A stretch of DNA of 64,000 nucleotides from an uncultured Paracoccaceae bacterium (GCA_947494675.1 CANLVP010000001.1:806001-870000); one strand, 5' to 3'; numbered from the stretch's first letter, positions 49,944 through 59,300 are shown. Notes: a model not told the origin generated them from the letters alone. Program-made: numbers and translations.

Positions 49944-51149
49944 ATGGACGCAGATATCATCATCGTGGGCGGCGGCTTGAACGGCCCGGCCCTTGCCCTT
50001 GCCACGGCCCAAGCCGGTTTTCGTGTCACCATCATCGACGCGCTGCCCGTTGACACCCGCAAAGACCCCGCGTTTGACGGGCGGTCCTATGCGCTCGCGC
50101 TAGGGTCACAACGGCTGCTGAAGGGCATCGGCGTCTGGCCAACCATCGCGGATGACGCCCAGCCGATGCTGGAGATTAAGGTCACCGATGGCCGCGCCGG
50201 TGAGGGACCATCCCCGTGGGTCATGCACTTTGACCACGCCGAAATCGAAGAAGGCCCCATGGGCTATATGGTCGAGGATCGCCACCTGCGCCGCGCCTTT
50301 CTGGATGCAATGGCAGCAGAGGAACGGATTACCCATCTGGCAGGCGAAACCGTTGTGGATCAACAGGTTGAGGGTGAGGCGCGTGTGACGCTTGCCAGCG
50401 GCGGCACCGTAACAGGTAAGGTGCTCATCGGCTGCGATGGCCGTAGTTCTGGCACCGCCACCCGCGCAGGCATCACCCGCACCGGCTGGGGCTATGATCA
50501 GACGGCGCTTGTCTGCTGCGTGGAACATCAAAAGCCGCATGGCGGCATCGCGCATCAGTTTTTCATGCCGGGCGGTCCGCTCGCCATTCTGCCGCTGACC
50601 GACAATCGCAGCGCTATTGTCTGGTCAGAGGATGCGACCCGCGCCAAGACCCTCGCCGCGCTTGATGACGCTGAATTCCTCGACGCGCTCAAACCCGCGT
50701 TTGGCAGCTTTCTGGGAGAGATCGCGCTGACCGGCGGACGGTTCACCTACCCGCTTGGCCTCACGCTCGCGGACCGTTTTGTGGCCGACCGCGTGGCCCT
50801 TGTCGGCGACGCCGCCCACGGCGTGCACCCTATCGCGGGCCAGGGTCTGAACGCGGGCCTGCGCGATGTGGCGGCCCTGGCGCAGGTCCTGACAGAGGCA
50901 CAACGCCGCGGTGAGGATATCGGCGCACCCCTGACATTAGAGCGCTATCAGACATGGCGCAGACCGGATGCCGCCAAGCTGGCGCTGGCGACAGACACCT
51001 TCAACCGTCTGTTTTCAAATGATAATCCGCTGATCCGTGCGGCCCGCGACATCGGCATGGGCGCTGTGAACGCCATGCCCGGTCTGCGCCGCAGCTTTAT
51101 CCGAGAGGCCGCAGGGCTGAACGGCACCTTGCCCGCGCTGATGCGCTAG
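49944..51149 (+). CDS. UbiH/UbiF family FAD-dependent ubiquinone monooxygenase
   Basis: This 401-residue flavoprotein has the N-terminal FAD fold [32 protein letters not shown], the DG motif [19 protein letters not shown] and the GD motif [37 protein letters not shown]. The QGLNAG signature is typical of the ubiquinone-ring hydroxylases UbiH/UbiF/UbiL/UbiM. It probably hydroxylates one ring position; which one is not clear. ATG 49944 aligns with family starts; the frame is open to 49908. It ends overlapping the convergent Trm112 gene. Confidence 0.9.
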   Translation: MDADIIIVGGGLNGPALALATAQAGFRVTIIDALPVDTRKDPAFDGRSYALALGSQRLLKGIGVWPTIADDAQPMLEIKVTDGRAGEGPSPWVMHFDHAEIEEGPMGYMVEDRHLRRAFLDAMAAEERITHLAGETVVDQQVEGEARVTLASGGTVTGKVLIGCDGRSSGTATRAGITRTGWGYDQTALVCCVEHQKPHGGIAHQFFMPGGPLAILPLTDNRSAIVWSEDATRAKTLAALDDAEFLDALKPAFGSFLGEIALTGGRFTYPLGLTLADRFVADRVALVGDAAHGVHPIAGQGLNAGLRDVAALAQVLTEAQRRGEDIGAPLTLERYQTWRRPDAAKLALATDTFNRLFSNDNPLIRAARDIGMGAVNAMPGLRRSFIREAAGLNGTLPALMR

Positions 51150-51322
51150 TCGAGCACGCGCGCCTCATCCACCAACATCACCGGGATGCCGTCACGGATC
51201 GGATAGGCCAGCTGTGCCTGTTTCGACACCAACTCTTGCGCCTCTGGGTCATAGCGCAGGGTCGCTTGGGTCTGCGGGCACACCAGCGCCTCAAGCATTT
51301 TGGGGTCAAAAACGTCGCTCAT
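51146..51322 (-). CDS. Trm112 family zinc-ribbon-like protein
   Basis: A 58-residue protein reads [20 protein letters not shown], then [37 protein letters not shown]. It matches the short bacterial Trm112 family (LLEILVCPxxxxxLxYD...[12 protein letters not shown]). Only one Cys remains of the usual zinc ligands (ALVCPQTQ). Trm112 partners activate methyltransferases in other domains of life; bacterial partners are unclear. It is coupled to the upstream Lon-N gene (ATGA) and overlaps the convergent UbiH-like gene's end. Confidence 0.88.
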   Translation of the reverse strand: MSDVFDPKMLEALVCPQTQATLRYDPEAQELVSKQAQLAYPIRDGIPVMLVDEARVLD

Positions 51323-51957
51323 TGCATCACCTCTTCGGTATCCCCGCGTCTTAGCGCGAATTCGATCAAAGTGACCAGCGTTTCCCGCCGCGTGGCGAGC
51401 GATTGCGCCTCAAGCAGGGCCTGTTTGTCTTCTGGGTCAAACGGGCAAAGCATCGACAACGAATTGATCAGCAACTCGTCTTCTGCCTCGCCCAGAGAAT
51501 CCCAATCGGTTTTCAGCCCCTGATCGTCGAAAAAACGCCCCAAGAGGTCCATGAACTGATCGCGCTGAAACGCGGGATCACGCTCAACCGCGCCCTTGTC
51601 CCGCTCAAACCCTGCCCAGTCGACATTGCAGCGGCGGTAAGGCGTGAAACCGTCGACCTCTGACACCACCCGAAACCGCGACACGCCCGACAGCGTGATC
51701 ATATAGCGGCCATCTTCGGTCTCGGAAAACGCGGTCACCCGTCCGGCGCAACCGATCCGGTGCAACTTGCCACTCTCGCCCGGCGCATCATAGGGCTGCA
51801 CCATCCCGATCAGCCGCGTTTGCGTCTTGAGCGCATCGTCCAGCATCGCCAGATAGCGCGGCTCAAATATATTCAGCGGCAACCGCGCGCGCGGCAGCAA
51901 AAGCGCACCGGGCAGCGGAAAGACCGGGATCGTGTCTGGCAAGTCAGTCGGCGTCAT
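51319..51957 (-). CDS. Lon N-terminal (LON substrate-binding) domain protein
   Basis: This 212-residue protein has only the Lon N-terminal PUA-like domain: [46 protein letters not shown], then [36 protein letters not shown]. There is no AAA or protease domain, so it is a stand-alone substrate-recognition-like protein, common in alphaproteobacteria. It lies between cnoX and the Trm112 gene, with a four-base overlap to the latter, in a minus-strand operon. Confidence 0.9.
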   Translation of the reverse strand: MTPTDLPDTIPVFPLPGALLLPRARLPLNIFEPRYLAMLDDALKTQTRLIGMVQPYDAPGESGKLHRIGCAGRVTAFSETEDGRYMITLSGVSRFRVVSEVDGFTPYRRCNVDWAGFERDKGAVERDPAFQRDQFMDLLGRFFDDQGLKTDWDSLGEAEDELLINSLSMLCPFDPEDKQALLEAQSLATRRETLVTLIEFALRRGDTEEVMQ

Positions 51958-51983
51958 TTATCTGAGTTAGCCCGCAGGGCCGA

Positions 51984-52895
51984 TCAGGCAAATATCATCG
52001 ACGACAATTTGCGACGCCCGTTCAGCGCAATGGGGTCTTTGGCATCCAGCGCGTCAAACACCTTGAAAAGCTGGGCCTTGGCCGCGCCATCATTCCATTC
52101 GCGGTCGCGGCGGAACAATTCCAACAGCTGATCAACCGCTTCCTCGGTCTGGCCATTGGCGTGCATCGCTGTCGCCAGATCAAGCCGTGCTTGATGGTCA
52201 TCGGGGTTGGCGTCCACCTGCCCTTGCAGTTCTGCCACGGGGCCTGCATCTGCCGCCTCACGCACCAGCGCGATCTGTGCGGCCACAGCCTCAAGCGCGG
52301 GATCGGTTGAAATCTCGGCAGGTGCGCCGTTCAACACCGCCTCTGCCTGATCCACGTCATCCAGCGCAAGGTAGGATTTGACCAATCCGGCATAGGACGC
52401 CGCGTTGTTGGGGTCTTCTTGCAGGATCGCGGCAAAAGTCTCGGCCGCATCCGCAGCGGCACCTTCTTCCAACATCGCCTCAGCCGCCTCGATCGCGTCG
52501 GCCAATCCATTGTCAGGCTCTCCACCAAGGGCTGCGATTTTCTCAACGAATGCCGTCACTTCGGACGGGGGCAAGGCACCCTGAAAGCCGTCAATCGGCT
52601 GGCCTTGGTGAAATGCATAGACCGTAGGGATCGACTGCACCCGCAGTTGGCCCGCGTAACCGGGGTTGGCATCTACATCGATCTTGACCAGCTTGACGCG
52701 CCCACCTGCTGCGGTCACCGCCGCCTCAATCGCTGGGCCAAGCGTCTTGCAAGGGCCGCACCATGTCGCCCAGAAATCCACGATCACCGGAATGGTCTGC
52801 GATGCCTCGATCACGTCCTGCATGAACGTATCGTCGCTGCCATCAATGATATGCTCACCTGCGGGCGCGGTTTGTGTTTGGCCAAGTTCGATCAT
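51984..52895 (-). CDS. cnoX: Thioredoxin-like co-chaperone CnoX (YbbN) with TPR tail
   Basis: This 303-residue protein has an N-terminal thioredoxin domain with an intact active site WATWCGPCKTLGP (about residues 48-60) and the cis-proline SIPTVYAF. The C-terminal half contains TPR-like helical repeats (AAETFAAILQEDPNNAASYAGLVKSYLALDDVDQAEAVL; HQARLDLATAMHANGQTEEAVDQLLELFRRD). E. coli CnoX lacks a redox-active CxxC, whereas here both Cys are present, as in Caulobacter. ATG 52895 is chosen with GGAGG six bases upstream. Confidence 0.9.
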   Translation of the reverse strand: MIELGQTQTAPAGEHIIDGSDDTFMQDVIEASQTIPVIVDFWATWCGPCKTLGPAIEAAVTAAGGRVKLVKIDVDANPGYAGQLRVQSIPTVYAFHQGQPIDGFQGALPPSEVTAFVEKIAALGGEPDNGLADAIEAAEAMLEEGAAADAAETFAAILQEDPNNAASYAGLVKSYLALDDVDQAEAVLNGAPAEISTDPALEAVAAQIALVREAADAGPVAELQGQVDANPDDHQARLDLATAMHANGQTEEAVDQLLELFRRDREWNDGAAKAQLFKVFDALDAKDPIALNGRRKLSSMIFA

Positions 52896-52991
52896 GCCAG
52901 CCTCCATCTGCTGAATTGCGCCCTATATGTGCGCAAAGCGGCGGGAGTCCAAGGGGTAGCATCGGACGGACCGCTGGCTTAGCGTGAATTC

Positions 52992-53627
52992 ATGACAACG
53001 ATCCTGACCTTTGGCGATAGCAACACTCACGGCACACCCCCCATCAGCGTGCGCGGCAAAGCTGAAAGATACGACACCGCGACCCGCTGGCCGCGCGTGA
53101 TGCAGGCCGCTATGGGCTGCGATTTAATCGAAGAAGGGTTGCCGGGCCGCACCGCCGGCACCCTTGCGGACCCGATCATGGGGCCGCATATGAACGGCGA
53201 ATTGGGACTGCGCATTGCCCTGCAAAGCCATTCTGACATTGACGTACTGACCATCATGCTGGGCACCAACGACCTTAAGGCGCACTTTGGCCTGTCGCCC
53301 GCGGCGATCACAGCCCGGGTCGCGGGTCTATTGGGTCTGGCGCTGGGGGATGATTATCAAACCCGCCACGGCGGCTTTCATGTCCTGCTCATTTGCCCAC
53401 CGCCTGTGCTTGAGGCTGGCATCCTCGCTGCTGAGTTCCAACACGGCGCGGCGAAAAGCCAAGACCTCGCCACGCTGTATGCCGAACTAGCTGCCGCGCG
53501 CGGCGCGTCATTCCTGAATGCGGGCGATCATATCCAAAGCAGCAAGGTGGACGGTGTGCACTTTGATCCCGCCGAGCATATCAAGCTCGGGCAGGTCGTG
53601 GCGGCACACCTGCTTTCTTTGATCTAG
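52992..53627 (+). CDS. SGNH/GDSL hydrolase (arylesterase-like)
   Basis: This 211-residue protein has the GDSL block ILTFGDSNTHGTPP (Ser10), the block III Asn in MLGTNDLKAHFG and the C-terminal DGVHFDPAEHIKLG with the Asp-His pair. Position and order are typical of SGNH esterases such as TesA or arylesterase, acting on short acyl esters. No signal peptide is seen. It is convergent with xth, with two tandem hairpins between. Confidence 0.9.
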   Translation: MTTILTFGDSNTHGTPPISVRGKAERYDTATRWPRVMQAAMGCDLIEEGLPGRTAGTLADPIMGPHMNGELGLRIALQSHSDIDVLTIMLGTNDLKAHFGLSPAAITARVAGLLGLALGDDYQTRHGGFHVLLICPPPVLEAGILAAEFQHGAAKSQDLATLYAELAAARGASFLNAGDHIQSSKVDGVHFDPAEHIKLGQVVAAHLLSLI

Positions 53628-53646
53628 AAATATCCCCGCCGGAGGC
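53628..53646. repeat. Dispersed intergenic repeat, copy 1
   Basis: AAATATCCCCGCCGGAGGC at 53628-53646 directly follows the SGNH gene. Its exact reverse complement occurs at 56222-56240. The element resembles the CCTCCGGCGGGGATATTT sequence common between genes in Rhodobacteraceae. Confidence 0.8.
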
Positions 53647-53647
53647 A

Positions 53648-53691
53648 CCAGAAAATATGATTTTCTGGCCCCATTTTCTGTTCAGAAAATG
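53648..53691. terminator. Tandem hairpins between SGNH gene and xth
   Basis: CCAGAAAAT-ATG-ATTTTCTGG (53648-53668) and CATTTTCTG-TT-CAGAAAATG (53672-53691) are two perfect nine-pair hairpins sharing the AGAAAAT core. Lying between convergent genes, they probably terminate transcription from both sides, although the stems are AT-rich and T-runs are short. Confidence 0.6.
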
Positions 53692-53697
53692 CCCGCG

Positions 53698-54486
53698 CTA
53701 AAGATCAAATGTCGCAAAGACCGGGGCGTGATCGCTGGGCTGTTCCCACCCACGCACATGCCGCAGGACTTTGCTCGAATGGGCCGATGCCGCGATATCG
53801 GACGTGGCCCAAACATGATCCAGCCGCCGTCCCTTATCCGCCGCATCCCAATCGGGCGACCGGTAGGACCACCAGCTGAAAAGCGGACCGTCAGGAATAT
53901 CCGCACGGGTCACATCCACCCAATCGCCTGCCTCTTGCACTTCTGCCAGATGTTCCACCTCAATCGGCGTGTGGCTCACAACCTTCAGCAGCTTCTTGTG
54001 GTCCCAGACATCATCTTCACGCGGCGCAATATTCAAATCCCCCACCAAAATCGCCATTTTCGGCGCATCAGACCGAAAGGCATCCCGCATCTCTGTCAGA
54101 TAGTCGAGCTTTTGGCCGAACTTTTCGTTGATCTCTCGGTCCGGCTTATCGCCGCCCGCAGGCACATAGAAGTTATGGATCGTCACCCCATTGTCCAACT
54201 GCCCCGCGATATGGCGTGCATGGCCAAGGCTGGCATAATCAGCGGCCCCAACCTCTTTGATCGGCAGCTTGGAAAAGATGCCAACGCCGTTGTAGCCCTT
54301 TTGCCCGCGTCCCACGAAATGCTGGTAGCCAAGGCTCTGGAATTGCTCCATCGGGATCTTCTCAACCGGGCTTTTGCATTCCTGCAGGCAAAGCACATCT
54401 GGTGTTTCATCCCGCATCAATTGCGCCACAAGGTTTTCGCGCAACCGGACGGAGTTGATGTTCCACGTGGCAAGGGTAAATGACAT
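53698..54486 (-). CDS. xth: Exodeoxyribonuclease III
   Basis: This 262-residue AP endonuclease/3' exonuclease has all exonuclease-III motifs: LATWNINSVRLR (Asn7 region), CLQECKSP (Glu), the Tyr in NFYVPAGGD, GDLNIAPRED (Asp and Asn), and the C-terminal RLDHVWATSDI and PSDHAPVFATFDL (Asp-His). It acts in base-excision repair. AAAGGAAAGCCC precedes the ATG. It follows the asparaginase gene by ten bases on the same strand. Confidence 0.95.
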   Translation of the reverse strand: MSFTLATWNINSVRLRENLVAQLMRDETPDVLCLQECKSPVEKIPMEQFQSLGYQHFVGRGQKGYNGVGIFSKLPIKEVGAADYASLGHARHIAGQLDNGVTIHNFYVPAGGDKPDREINEKFGQKLDYLTEMRDAFRSDAPKMAILVGDLNIAPREDDVWDHKKLLKVVSHTPIEVEHLAEVQEAGDWVDVTRADIPDGPLFSWWSYRSPDWDAADKGRRLDHVWATSDIAASAHSSKVLRHVRGWEQPSDHAPVFATFDL

Positions 54487-54496
54487 GGGCTTTCCT

Positions 54497-55492
54497 TTAG
54501 TTCAGGGCGGCAGAGGGGCGCAGAACCCCGGTGACAAAACCGCGACGATTGGTGATGGGGGGCGTCATATGGCGCTGCGTGGCCGGATGCGCAGGGTCCA
54601 GCACGCCAAGCTTTACCAGCACCGCCGCAATGGCTGCATTTGACGCCCGCGTGGTGCCGTCGGTGACTTTCAACGCTACACCCAGCTTCTTTTCAGGGAT
54701 AATGGCGACAAAAACGCCCTCTGCCCCGGTCTTGATCGCGACCCGGCCCTCCATGGCCTGCATCAGCTCTGTGCAGGCGCGTTTGTCGCCTGCGACAAGA
54801 TCAGGGTGGGCAACCATGGCATCGACCAATGATACCGCGGCCTTTGACCGCGTGTCTTGCCGGTCCTGTGCACTGGCGAAAAAGCTCATGGATCGCGCGA
54901 GGCCCTGCAAGGTGCAGGCGTGGTTGGGGGCTGAACAGCCATCCCGCGCCCAAAGCGGGCTATCCTCGCCCGTGACCTCTTCAAAAGCGGATTTCACCGC
55001 GACCTGCACGGGATGGTCGATCAGGTCATAGTCCGCCGCACCGTTCAGATGCTTGGACAGGGTCAGGAAACCCGCGTGCTTGCCGGAACAATTGTTATGG
55101 ATCTGACAGGGGCTACTGTCGGTCTTGATCAACGCCTCTCGCGCGGGCCGGTCGTCGGGGATTTGCGGCCCGCAGCGCAGCGCATCTTCGTCTAGCCCCA
55201 AGTGTTCCAACCATGCCGTCACCGGTTCGGTATGGATCGCCGCCCCCTGATGGGACGCGCAAGCCAGCGCCAGATGGCGCGGTGTCAGCCCATAGGCCGC
55301 CGCAGCACCGCTTTCGATCAGCGGCAGGGCCTGCACCATCTTGCAAGACGACCGCGGATAGATCAGCGCTGCAGGATCGCCCCAGGCCTGAACGACCTGC
55401 CCACCCGCATCACAGACCACTACATGTCCTTGATGGACTGATTCCAACAAATCGCCACGCCAGACCTCGACCAGATCGACCGGATTGCTCAT
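54497..55492 (-). CDS. L-asparaginase II family protein
   Basis: This 331-residue protein matches the asparaginase II family typified by the rhizobial inducible enzyme: PVDLVEVWRGDLLESVHQGHVVVCDAGGQVV, the Ser-Lys signature YPRSSCKMVQALPLIESGAA, HLALACASHQGA, QIHNNCSGKHAGFLTLSKHL and DGCSAPNHACTLQGLARSMS. The SxxK element gives it a beta-lactamase-like catalytic fold distinct from E. coli-type asparaginases. It is predicted to hydrolyse asparagine to aspartate and ammonia in the cytosol. AAAGGATC precedes the ATG. Confidence 0.9.
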   Translation of the reverse strand: MSNPVDLVEVWRGDLLESVHQGHVVVCDAGGQVVQAWGDPAALIYPRSSCKMVQALPLIESGAAAAYGLTPRHLALACASHQGAAIHTEPVTAWLEHLGLDEDALRCGPQIPDDRPAREALIKTDSSPCQIHNNCSGKHAGFLTLSKHLNGAADYDLIDHPVQVAVKSAFEEVTGEDSPLWARDGCSAPNHACTLQGLARSMSFFASAQDRQDTRSKAAVSLVDAMVAHPDLVAGDKRACTELMQAMEGRVAIKTGAEGVFVAIIPEKKLGVALKVTDGTTRASNAAIAAVLVKLGVLDPAHPATQRHMTPPITNRRGFVTGVLRPSAALN

Positions 55493-55678
55493 CTTGATCC
55501 TTTTCCCCCCGCAACCACACGGCTTTGTGCCCGATTGGGGCTTTCCCCATTGGGCGGTTTTTTGCTACGCTTATGGCTATCGAGTTGAAAGACAACCTGC
55601 CAGCCGAAAAGGTGCCGCAAGACGCATCTCCGCTGAACAGGTGGACCCAGAGGCAAGGACAGCTTGGAGGCTGTAAGA

Positions 55679-56209
55679 ATGATTTTGAAAATGTGGCGTG
55701 TGTTTGGTGTGGCGATGGCCCTCACCGCAGCAGGAGCGCTGAGTGCGCAGGAAACCTCTGACAACCGGGTGGATGCAAACACCGATTGGAGCGTCTTTGT
55801 CGAGGATAACCCAACCGAATGTTGGGGCGTGTCCGCACCCAAGGAAACCGTGAACCGGCGCGACGGTCAGGTCGTGCAAGCACGGCGCGGCGATATCCTG
55901 CTGTTTGTCTTCTACCGGCCAAGCGCCTCGGTGCAGGGTCAGGTGGCCTTTACCGGCGGCTATCCCTTTGCCAGCGGGTCCACGGCCTCACTGACCATTG
56001 CGGGCACCGAATTCCAGCTTTTCACCGAAGGCGAATGGGCCTGGCCCGCCACGCCCGAAGATGACGTGCGCATCGTTGCGGCGATGAAACGCGGCGCGGA
56101 TGCCACCGTTGTGGCACGCTCTGGTCGCGGCACAGAGACCACCGATAAGTTCAGTCTTCTCGGCTTTACCGCCGCGGTTGAAGAAGCCGCCAAGCGCTGC
56201 GCGGGCTAA
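55679..56209 (+). CDS. Invasion associated locus B (IalB) family secreted protein
   Basis: This 176-residue protein has a signal peptide (MILKMWRVFGVAMALTAAGALSA, cleavage before QETSDNRV). The mature part has WSVFVEDNPTECWGVSAPKETVNRRDGQVVQARRGDILLFVFYRP, an IalB-type pattern, and a C-terminal Cys (AAKRCAG) that would pair with the one in ECWG. Despite the family name from Bartonella, IalB proteins are common in free-living alphaproteobacteria. The start at 55679 has GGAGGCTG upstream. A repeat element and then a strong terminator follow. Confidence 0.82.
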   Translation: MILKMWRVFGVAMALTAAGALSAQETSDNRVDANTDWSVFVEDNPTECWGVSAPKETVNRRDGQVVQARRGDILLFVFYRPSASVQGQVAFTGGYPFASGSTASLTIAGTEFQLFTEGEWAWPATPEDDVRIVAAMKRGADATVVARSGRGTETTDKFSLLGFTAAVEEAAKRCAG

Positions 56210-56221
56210 GACCGGCGGCCT

Positions 56222-56240
56222 GCCTCCGGCGGGGATATTT
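56222..56240. repeat. Dispersed intergenic repeat, copy 2 (inverted)
   Basis: GCCTCCGGCGGGGATATTT at 56222-56240 is the exact reverse complement of copy 1 (53628-53646). It follows the IalB-family stop directly. The two copies flank xth, asparaginase and the IalB gene. Confidence 0.8.
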
Positions 56241-56257
56241 ATAGACCAAAGAAAGCA

Positions 56258-56289
56258 GGGGCGGTTTTTCATTGGAAACCGCCCCTTTT
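56258..56289 (+). terminator. Intrinsic terminator of the IalB-family gene
   Basis: GGGGCGGTTT (56258-56267), an eight-base loop and AAACCGCCCC (56276-56285) form a perfect ten-pair stem followed by TTTTGTCTT. It is oriented for the plus strand and separates the IalB-family gene from rlmN. Confidence 0.92.
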
Positions 56290-56329
56290 GTCTTATATGG
56301 GGCGCAATTCCTGATCCAAAGGTGATGCT

Positions 56330-57505
56330 ATGACGGCCAAGGCCCCCATTACGCAAGACGTGCATACCATTCCGCGCAAAGTGCCGGAGGGGAAGCCGAA
56401 CTTGATTGGCATGACCAAGGGCCAGATGCGCGACGCGCTGATCGGCGCGGGCACCCCGGAAAAGCAGGCCAAGATGCGCATGGGGCAAATCTGGCAGTGG
56501 ATTTACCATTGGGGCGTCCGCGATTTCGACGCGATGACCAATCTGTCAAAAGACTACCGCGCGATGCTGGCCGAGACCTTTGTCGTCGCACTGCCAGAGG
56601 TTGTCACCCGTCAGGTCAGCACCGATGGCACGCGCAAATATCTAGTGCGCATCGCTGGCGGGCACGAGGTTGAGGTCGTCTATATTCCCGAGGAAGATCG
56701 CGGCACGCTGTGCATCTCCAGCCAGGTGGGCTGCACCCTGACCTGCACCTTCTGCCACACTGGCACGCAAAAACTGGTGCGCAACCTGACATCGGCCGAG
56801 ATTGTGGGCCAGATCATGGTCGCCCGCGACGATCTGGGCGAATGGCCCGAACCCGGCGCGCGCAACAGCGAAACGCGGCTGCTGTCGAACATCGTGCTGA
56901 TGGGCATGGGCGAGCCGCTTTATAACTTTGAGAACGTGCGCGACGCGATGAAGATCGCGATGGACCCGCACGGCATTCAACTGTCGCGCCGCCGGATCAC
57001 GCTGTCGACCTCTGGCGTGGTGCCGGAAATTGCCCGCACCGCCGAAGAAATCGGCTGCCAGCTTGCCGTATCGTTCCACGCCACCACGGACGCCGTCCGC
57101 GACGTGTTGGTGCCCATCAACAAGCGCTGGAACATCGAAACCCTGCTGGAGGCGCTGCGCAGCTACCCCAAGGTGAGCAATTCAGAGCGGATCACCTTTG
57201 AATACGTGATGCTGGACGGTGTGAACGATAGCGACGCAGACGCCCACCGCCTGATCAAACTAATTGAAGGCATTCCCGCCAAGATCAACTTGATCCCCTT
57301 CAACGAATGGCCCGGCGCGCCCTACAAGCGGTCGTCCAACAACCGCATCCGCGCCTTTGCAGAGATCATTTATCAGGCGGGCTATGCCTCACCGGTGCGT
57401 AAACCCCGGGGTGAGGATATCATGGCCGCCTGTGGTCAGCTCAAATCAGCGACAGAACGCGCCCGTAAGTCCGCCAAGCAAATCGCGCAAGAGGCCGGAC
57501 TTTAG
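56330..57505 (+). CDS. rlmN: Dual-specificity RNA methyltransferase RlmN
   Basis: This 391-residue radical-SAM enzyme makes 2-methyladenosine at 23S rRNA A2503 and tRNA A37. The 4Fe-4S motif is [11 protein letters not shown] (CxxxCxxC, about residues 139-146), after the N-terminal [27 protein letters not shown] domain. [26 protein letters not shown]-type [16 protein letters not shown] and [23 protein letters not shown] follow. The methyl-carrying Cys is in [10 protein letters not shown] near the C-terminus. The frame is complete. Confidence 0.97.
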   Translation: MTAKAPITQDVHTIPRKVPEGKPNLIGMTKGQMRDALIGAGTPEKQAKMRMGQIWQWIYHWGVRDFDAMTNLSKDYRAMLAETFVVALPEVVTRQVSTDGTRKYLVRIAGGHEVEVVYIPEEDRGTLCISSQVGCTLTCTFCHTGTQKLVRNLTSAEIVGQIMVARDDLGEWPEPGARNSETRLLSNIVLMGMGEPLYNFENVRDAMKIAMDPHGIQLSRRRITLSTSGVVPEIARTAEEIGCQLAVSFHATTDAVRDVLVPINKRWNIETLLEALRSYPKVSNSERITFEYVMLDGVNDSDADAHRLIKLIEGIPAKINLIPFNEWPGAPYKRSSNNRIRAFAEIIYQAGYASPVRKPRGEDIMAACGQLKSATERARKSAKQIAQEAGL

Positions 57506-57840
57506 GCGTCCTGGCCCGGCTCATCAAAGAACGGCGTCATCTGCGCGACGATCACCGAATTTTCCGCAAGCGCCCGCTGCATCAGTTCCTTTTCGTCGTC
57601 GCTGATGTCGTGACCTTCGGCCAGCCGTTCATCCAGCGTGCCGTAGCCTGACACGTCAAGCGGGGCCAGATCGGCTTGCTTGAGGATCGCGACGGTTTCG
57701 CGCACGGCCTCTGCTTCGTCCACGCCAGAGGCGTAGCACATCAGCGCAGCCCCCGTGGCCCCCTTGGGCAAGCCGTCATCCGACGCCCGTCCCACTTCGA
57801 CCAGCAGGGTGTAGACCTGTTGTTTGCTTGGCTTTTTCAT
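57502..57840 (-). CDS. Small cytosolic protein of unknown function
   Basis: This 112-residue protein, [68 protein letters not shown] and a C-terminal acidic helix [27 protein letters not shown], shows no membrane segment or signal. It is conserved-looking and soluble, with alternating helix and strand. It overlaps rlmN's end by four bases in the convergent direction and is the last gene of the dapD-side minus-strand run. No family assigned. Confidence 0.6.
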   Translation of the reverse strand: MKKPSKQQVYTLLVEVGRASDDGLPKGATGAALMCYASGVDEAEAVRETVAILKQADLAPLDVSGYGTLDERLAEGHDISDDEKELMQRALAENSVIVAQMTPFFDEPGQDA

Positions 57841-57871
57841 GGGGCTGTGGTGCGGCCCCGCTGCGCTGTTG

Positions 57872-58117
57872 TCAAGCCGACAGGCGGCGGTAGGCCGCGA
57901 TCAATCCCGCCGCCCCCAAGGCACCCACAATCAGCTGCGGCAGAAAACTGCGCTCGGCATAGATGCCCAGCATGCCAAGGATGACGTTCATCACAACCGC
58001 CCCGACAATGCCCAAAATCACATTGGCAATGATGCCGGTATTGGCCTTCATATAGGTGGTGGCGATCCAGCCCGCGAGGCCGCCAACGATGATGCTGAGA
58101 AAGAAACCAAGTCCCAT
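57872..58117 (-). CDS. GlsB/YeaQ/YmgE (transglycosylase-associated) family membrane protein
   Basis: This 81-residue protein starts MGLGFFLSIIVGGLAGWIAT and has three hydrophobic segments with family-typical GGLAGWIA, NTGIIANVILGIVGAVVMNVILGMLG and LIVGALGAAGLIAAYR. The name comes from genome annotation; members are linked with stress responses in enterobacteria, without a known mechanism. ATG 58117 with GAAGGG upstream is preferred to a longer frame through the neighbouring gene's tail. Confidence 0.85.
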   Translation of the reverse strand: MGLGFFLSIIVGGLAGWIATTYMKANTGIIANVILGIVGAVVMNVILGMLGIYAERSFLPQLIVGALGAAGLIAAYRRLSA

Positions 58118-58163
58118 GATCAATCCCTTCTTGTTACTGCGTTTGGGGTAAATATGGGGTCGA

Positions 58164-58454
58164 TTAGCCCGATTTCCCAGTGTCATCATCATCCCAACGC
58201 GATTTCGCGGCCCAAAGCGACGACAGGATCAACACCGCCTGTATCGGGATAAAGCAAACCGCAAAGAGGGCCGCAACCGTGGCCCATGTGGGAAATTCAA
58301 ATGTCGCTGTCAGGTTCTGAAACGGCCCCCAGAGCAGCGCAAAGACCACCGCCAAGGCCAGCGCATCCGCACCCACAAGCCCCCAAGCGCCAAACCAACT
58401 TGGCCGCCGCCCCGCCGCAATCCGGCGACGGGCGATGGTGTAGGACAGGATCAT
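58164..58454 (-). CDS. Small membrane protein of unknown function
   Basis: This 96-residue protein has two hydrophobic helices (LVGADALALAVVFALLWGPF and WATVAALFAVCFIPIQAVLILSSLWAA), a basic N-terminus with RRRIAAGRRPSWFGAWG and an acidic C-terminus (SRWDDDDTGKSG). It lies 18 bases after dapD on the same strand and so is probably cotranscribed with it. No family recognised. Confidence 0.65.
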   Translation of the reverse strand: MILSYTIARRRIAAGRRPSWFGAWGLVGADALALAVVFALLWGPFQNLTATFEFPTWATVAALFAVCFIPIQAVLILSSLWAAKSRWDDDDTGKSG

Positions 58455-58472
58455 CGGGCGCGCAGGGCTGGC

Positions 58473-59300
58473 CTAGTCACGCAGCAACTCATTGATGCCG
58501 GTCTTGGAGCGGGTCTTTTCGTCCACACGCTTCACGATCACCGCGCAATAGAGGTTGATGTTGTTCTTGGACGGCATGGAGCCTGCGACGACCACCGAAT
58601 AGGGCGGCACTTCGCCGTAGAAGACCTCACCAGTTTCGCGGTCCACGATCTTGGTTGATTGGCCGATGAACACGCCCATGCCAAGCACGGATCCTTCGCG
58701 GACGATGCAGCCCTCAACAACTTCCGACCGCGCCCCGATAAAGCAGTTATCCTCGATGATCGTGGGGCCTGCCTGCATGGGTTCCAACACGCCGCCGATG
58801 CCGACACCACCTGACAGGTGTACGTTCTTGCCGATCTGGGCGCAGGACCCGACCGTGGCCCAGCCATCCACCATCGATCCCTCATCGACATAAGCGCCGA
58901 TGTTCACAAACGAGGGCATCAGCACCACGCCCGGCGCGATAAAGGCAGAGCGGCGCACGATGGACCCCGGCACCGCGCGGAAGCCTGCGGATTTCCACTG
59001 GTTCTCGCCCCAGCCTGCGAACTTCGATGGCACCTTATCCCACCAATCCGTGCCGCCATTCCCGCCAGAGATCGGCTCCATATCGTTCAGACGGAACGAC
59101 AGCAGAACCGCCTTTTTGGCCCATTGGTTCACGTGCCAATCGCCGTTTTCGCGGCGCTCGGCCACGCGCAATGCGCCGGAATCCAGCGCGTTCAGCGTGT
59201 CTTCGATGGCTTCGCGCGTCTCGCCTGTGGTGGCAGGTGTGATCGTGTCGCGGGCGTCCCACGCGGCTTCGATGGCGGTTTCAAGTGCAGCGTTCGACAT
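58473..59300 (-). CDS. dapD: 2,3,4,5-tetrahydropyridine-2,6-dicarboxylate N-succinyltransferase
   Basis: This 275-residue enzyme of the succinylase route to diaminopimelate and lysine has an N-terminal helical domain ([20 protein letters not shown]) and a left-handed beta-helix of hexapeptide repeats ([103 protein letters not shown]). Length matches the family. MSN at 59300 is preferred to a start 32 codons upstream. dapE lies 1.6 kb away in the divergent direction. Confidence 0.97.
   Translation of the reverse strand: MSNAALETAIEAAWDARDTITPATTGETREAIEDTLNALDSGALRVAERRENGDWHVNQWAKKAVLLSFRLNDMEPISGGNGGTDWWDKVPSKFAGWGENQWKSAGFRAVPGSIVRRSAFIAPGVVLMPSFVNIGAYVDEGSMVDGWATVGSCAQIGKNVHLSGGVGIGGVLEPMQAGPTIIEDNCFIGARSEVVEGCIVREGSVLGMGVFIGQSTKIVDRETGEVFYGEVPPYSVVVAGSMPSKNNINLYCAVIVKRVDEKTRSKTGINELLRD

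Noticed and set aside
55520-55570. Hairpin-like GATTGGGGCTTTCCCCATT with a following T-run ahead of the IalB-family gene
   Set aside because: The stem is only a few pairs with mismatches and no plus-strand gene lies upstream to terminate; it could be part of the promoter region.
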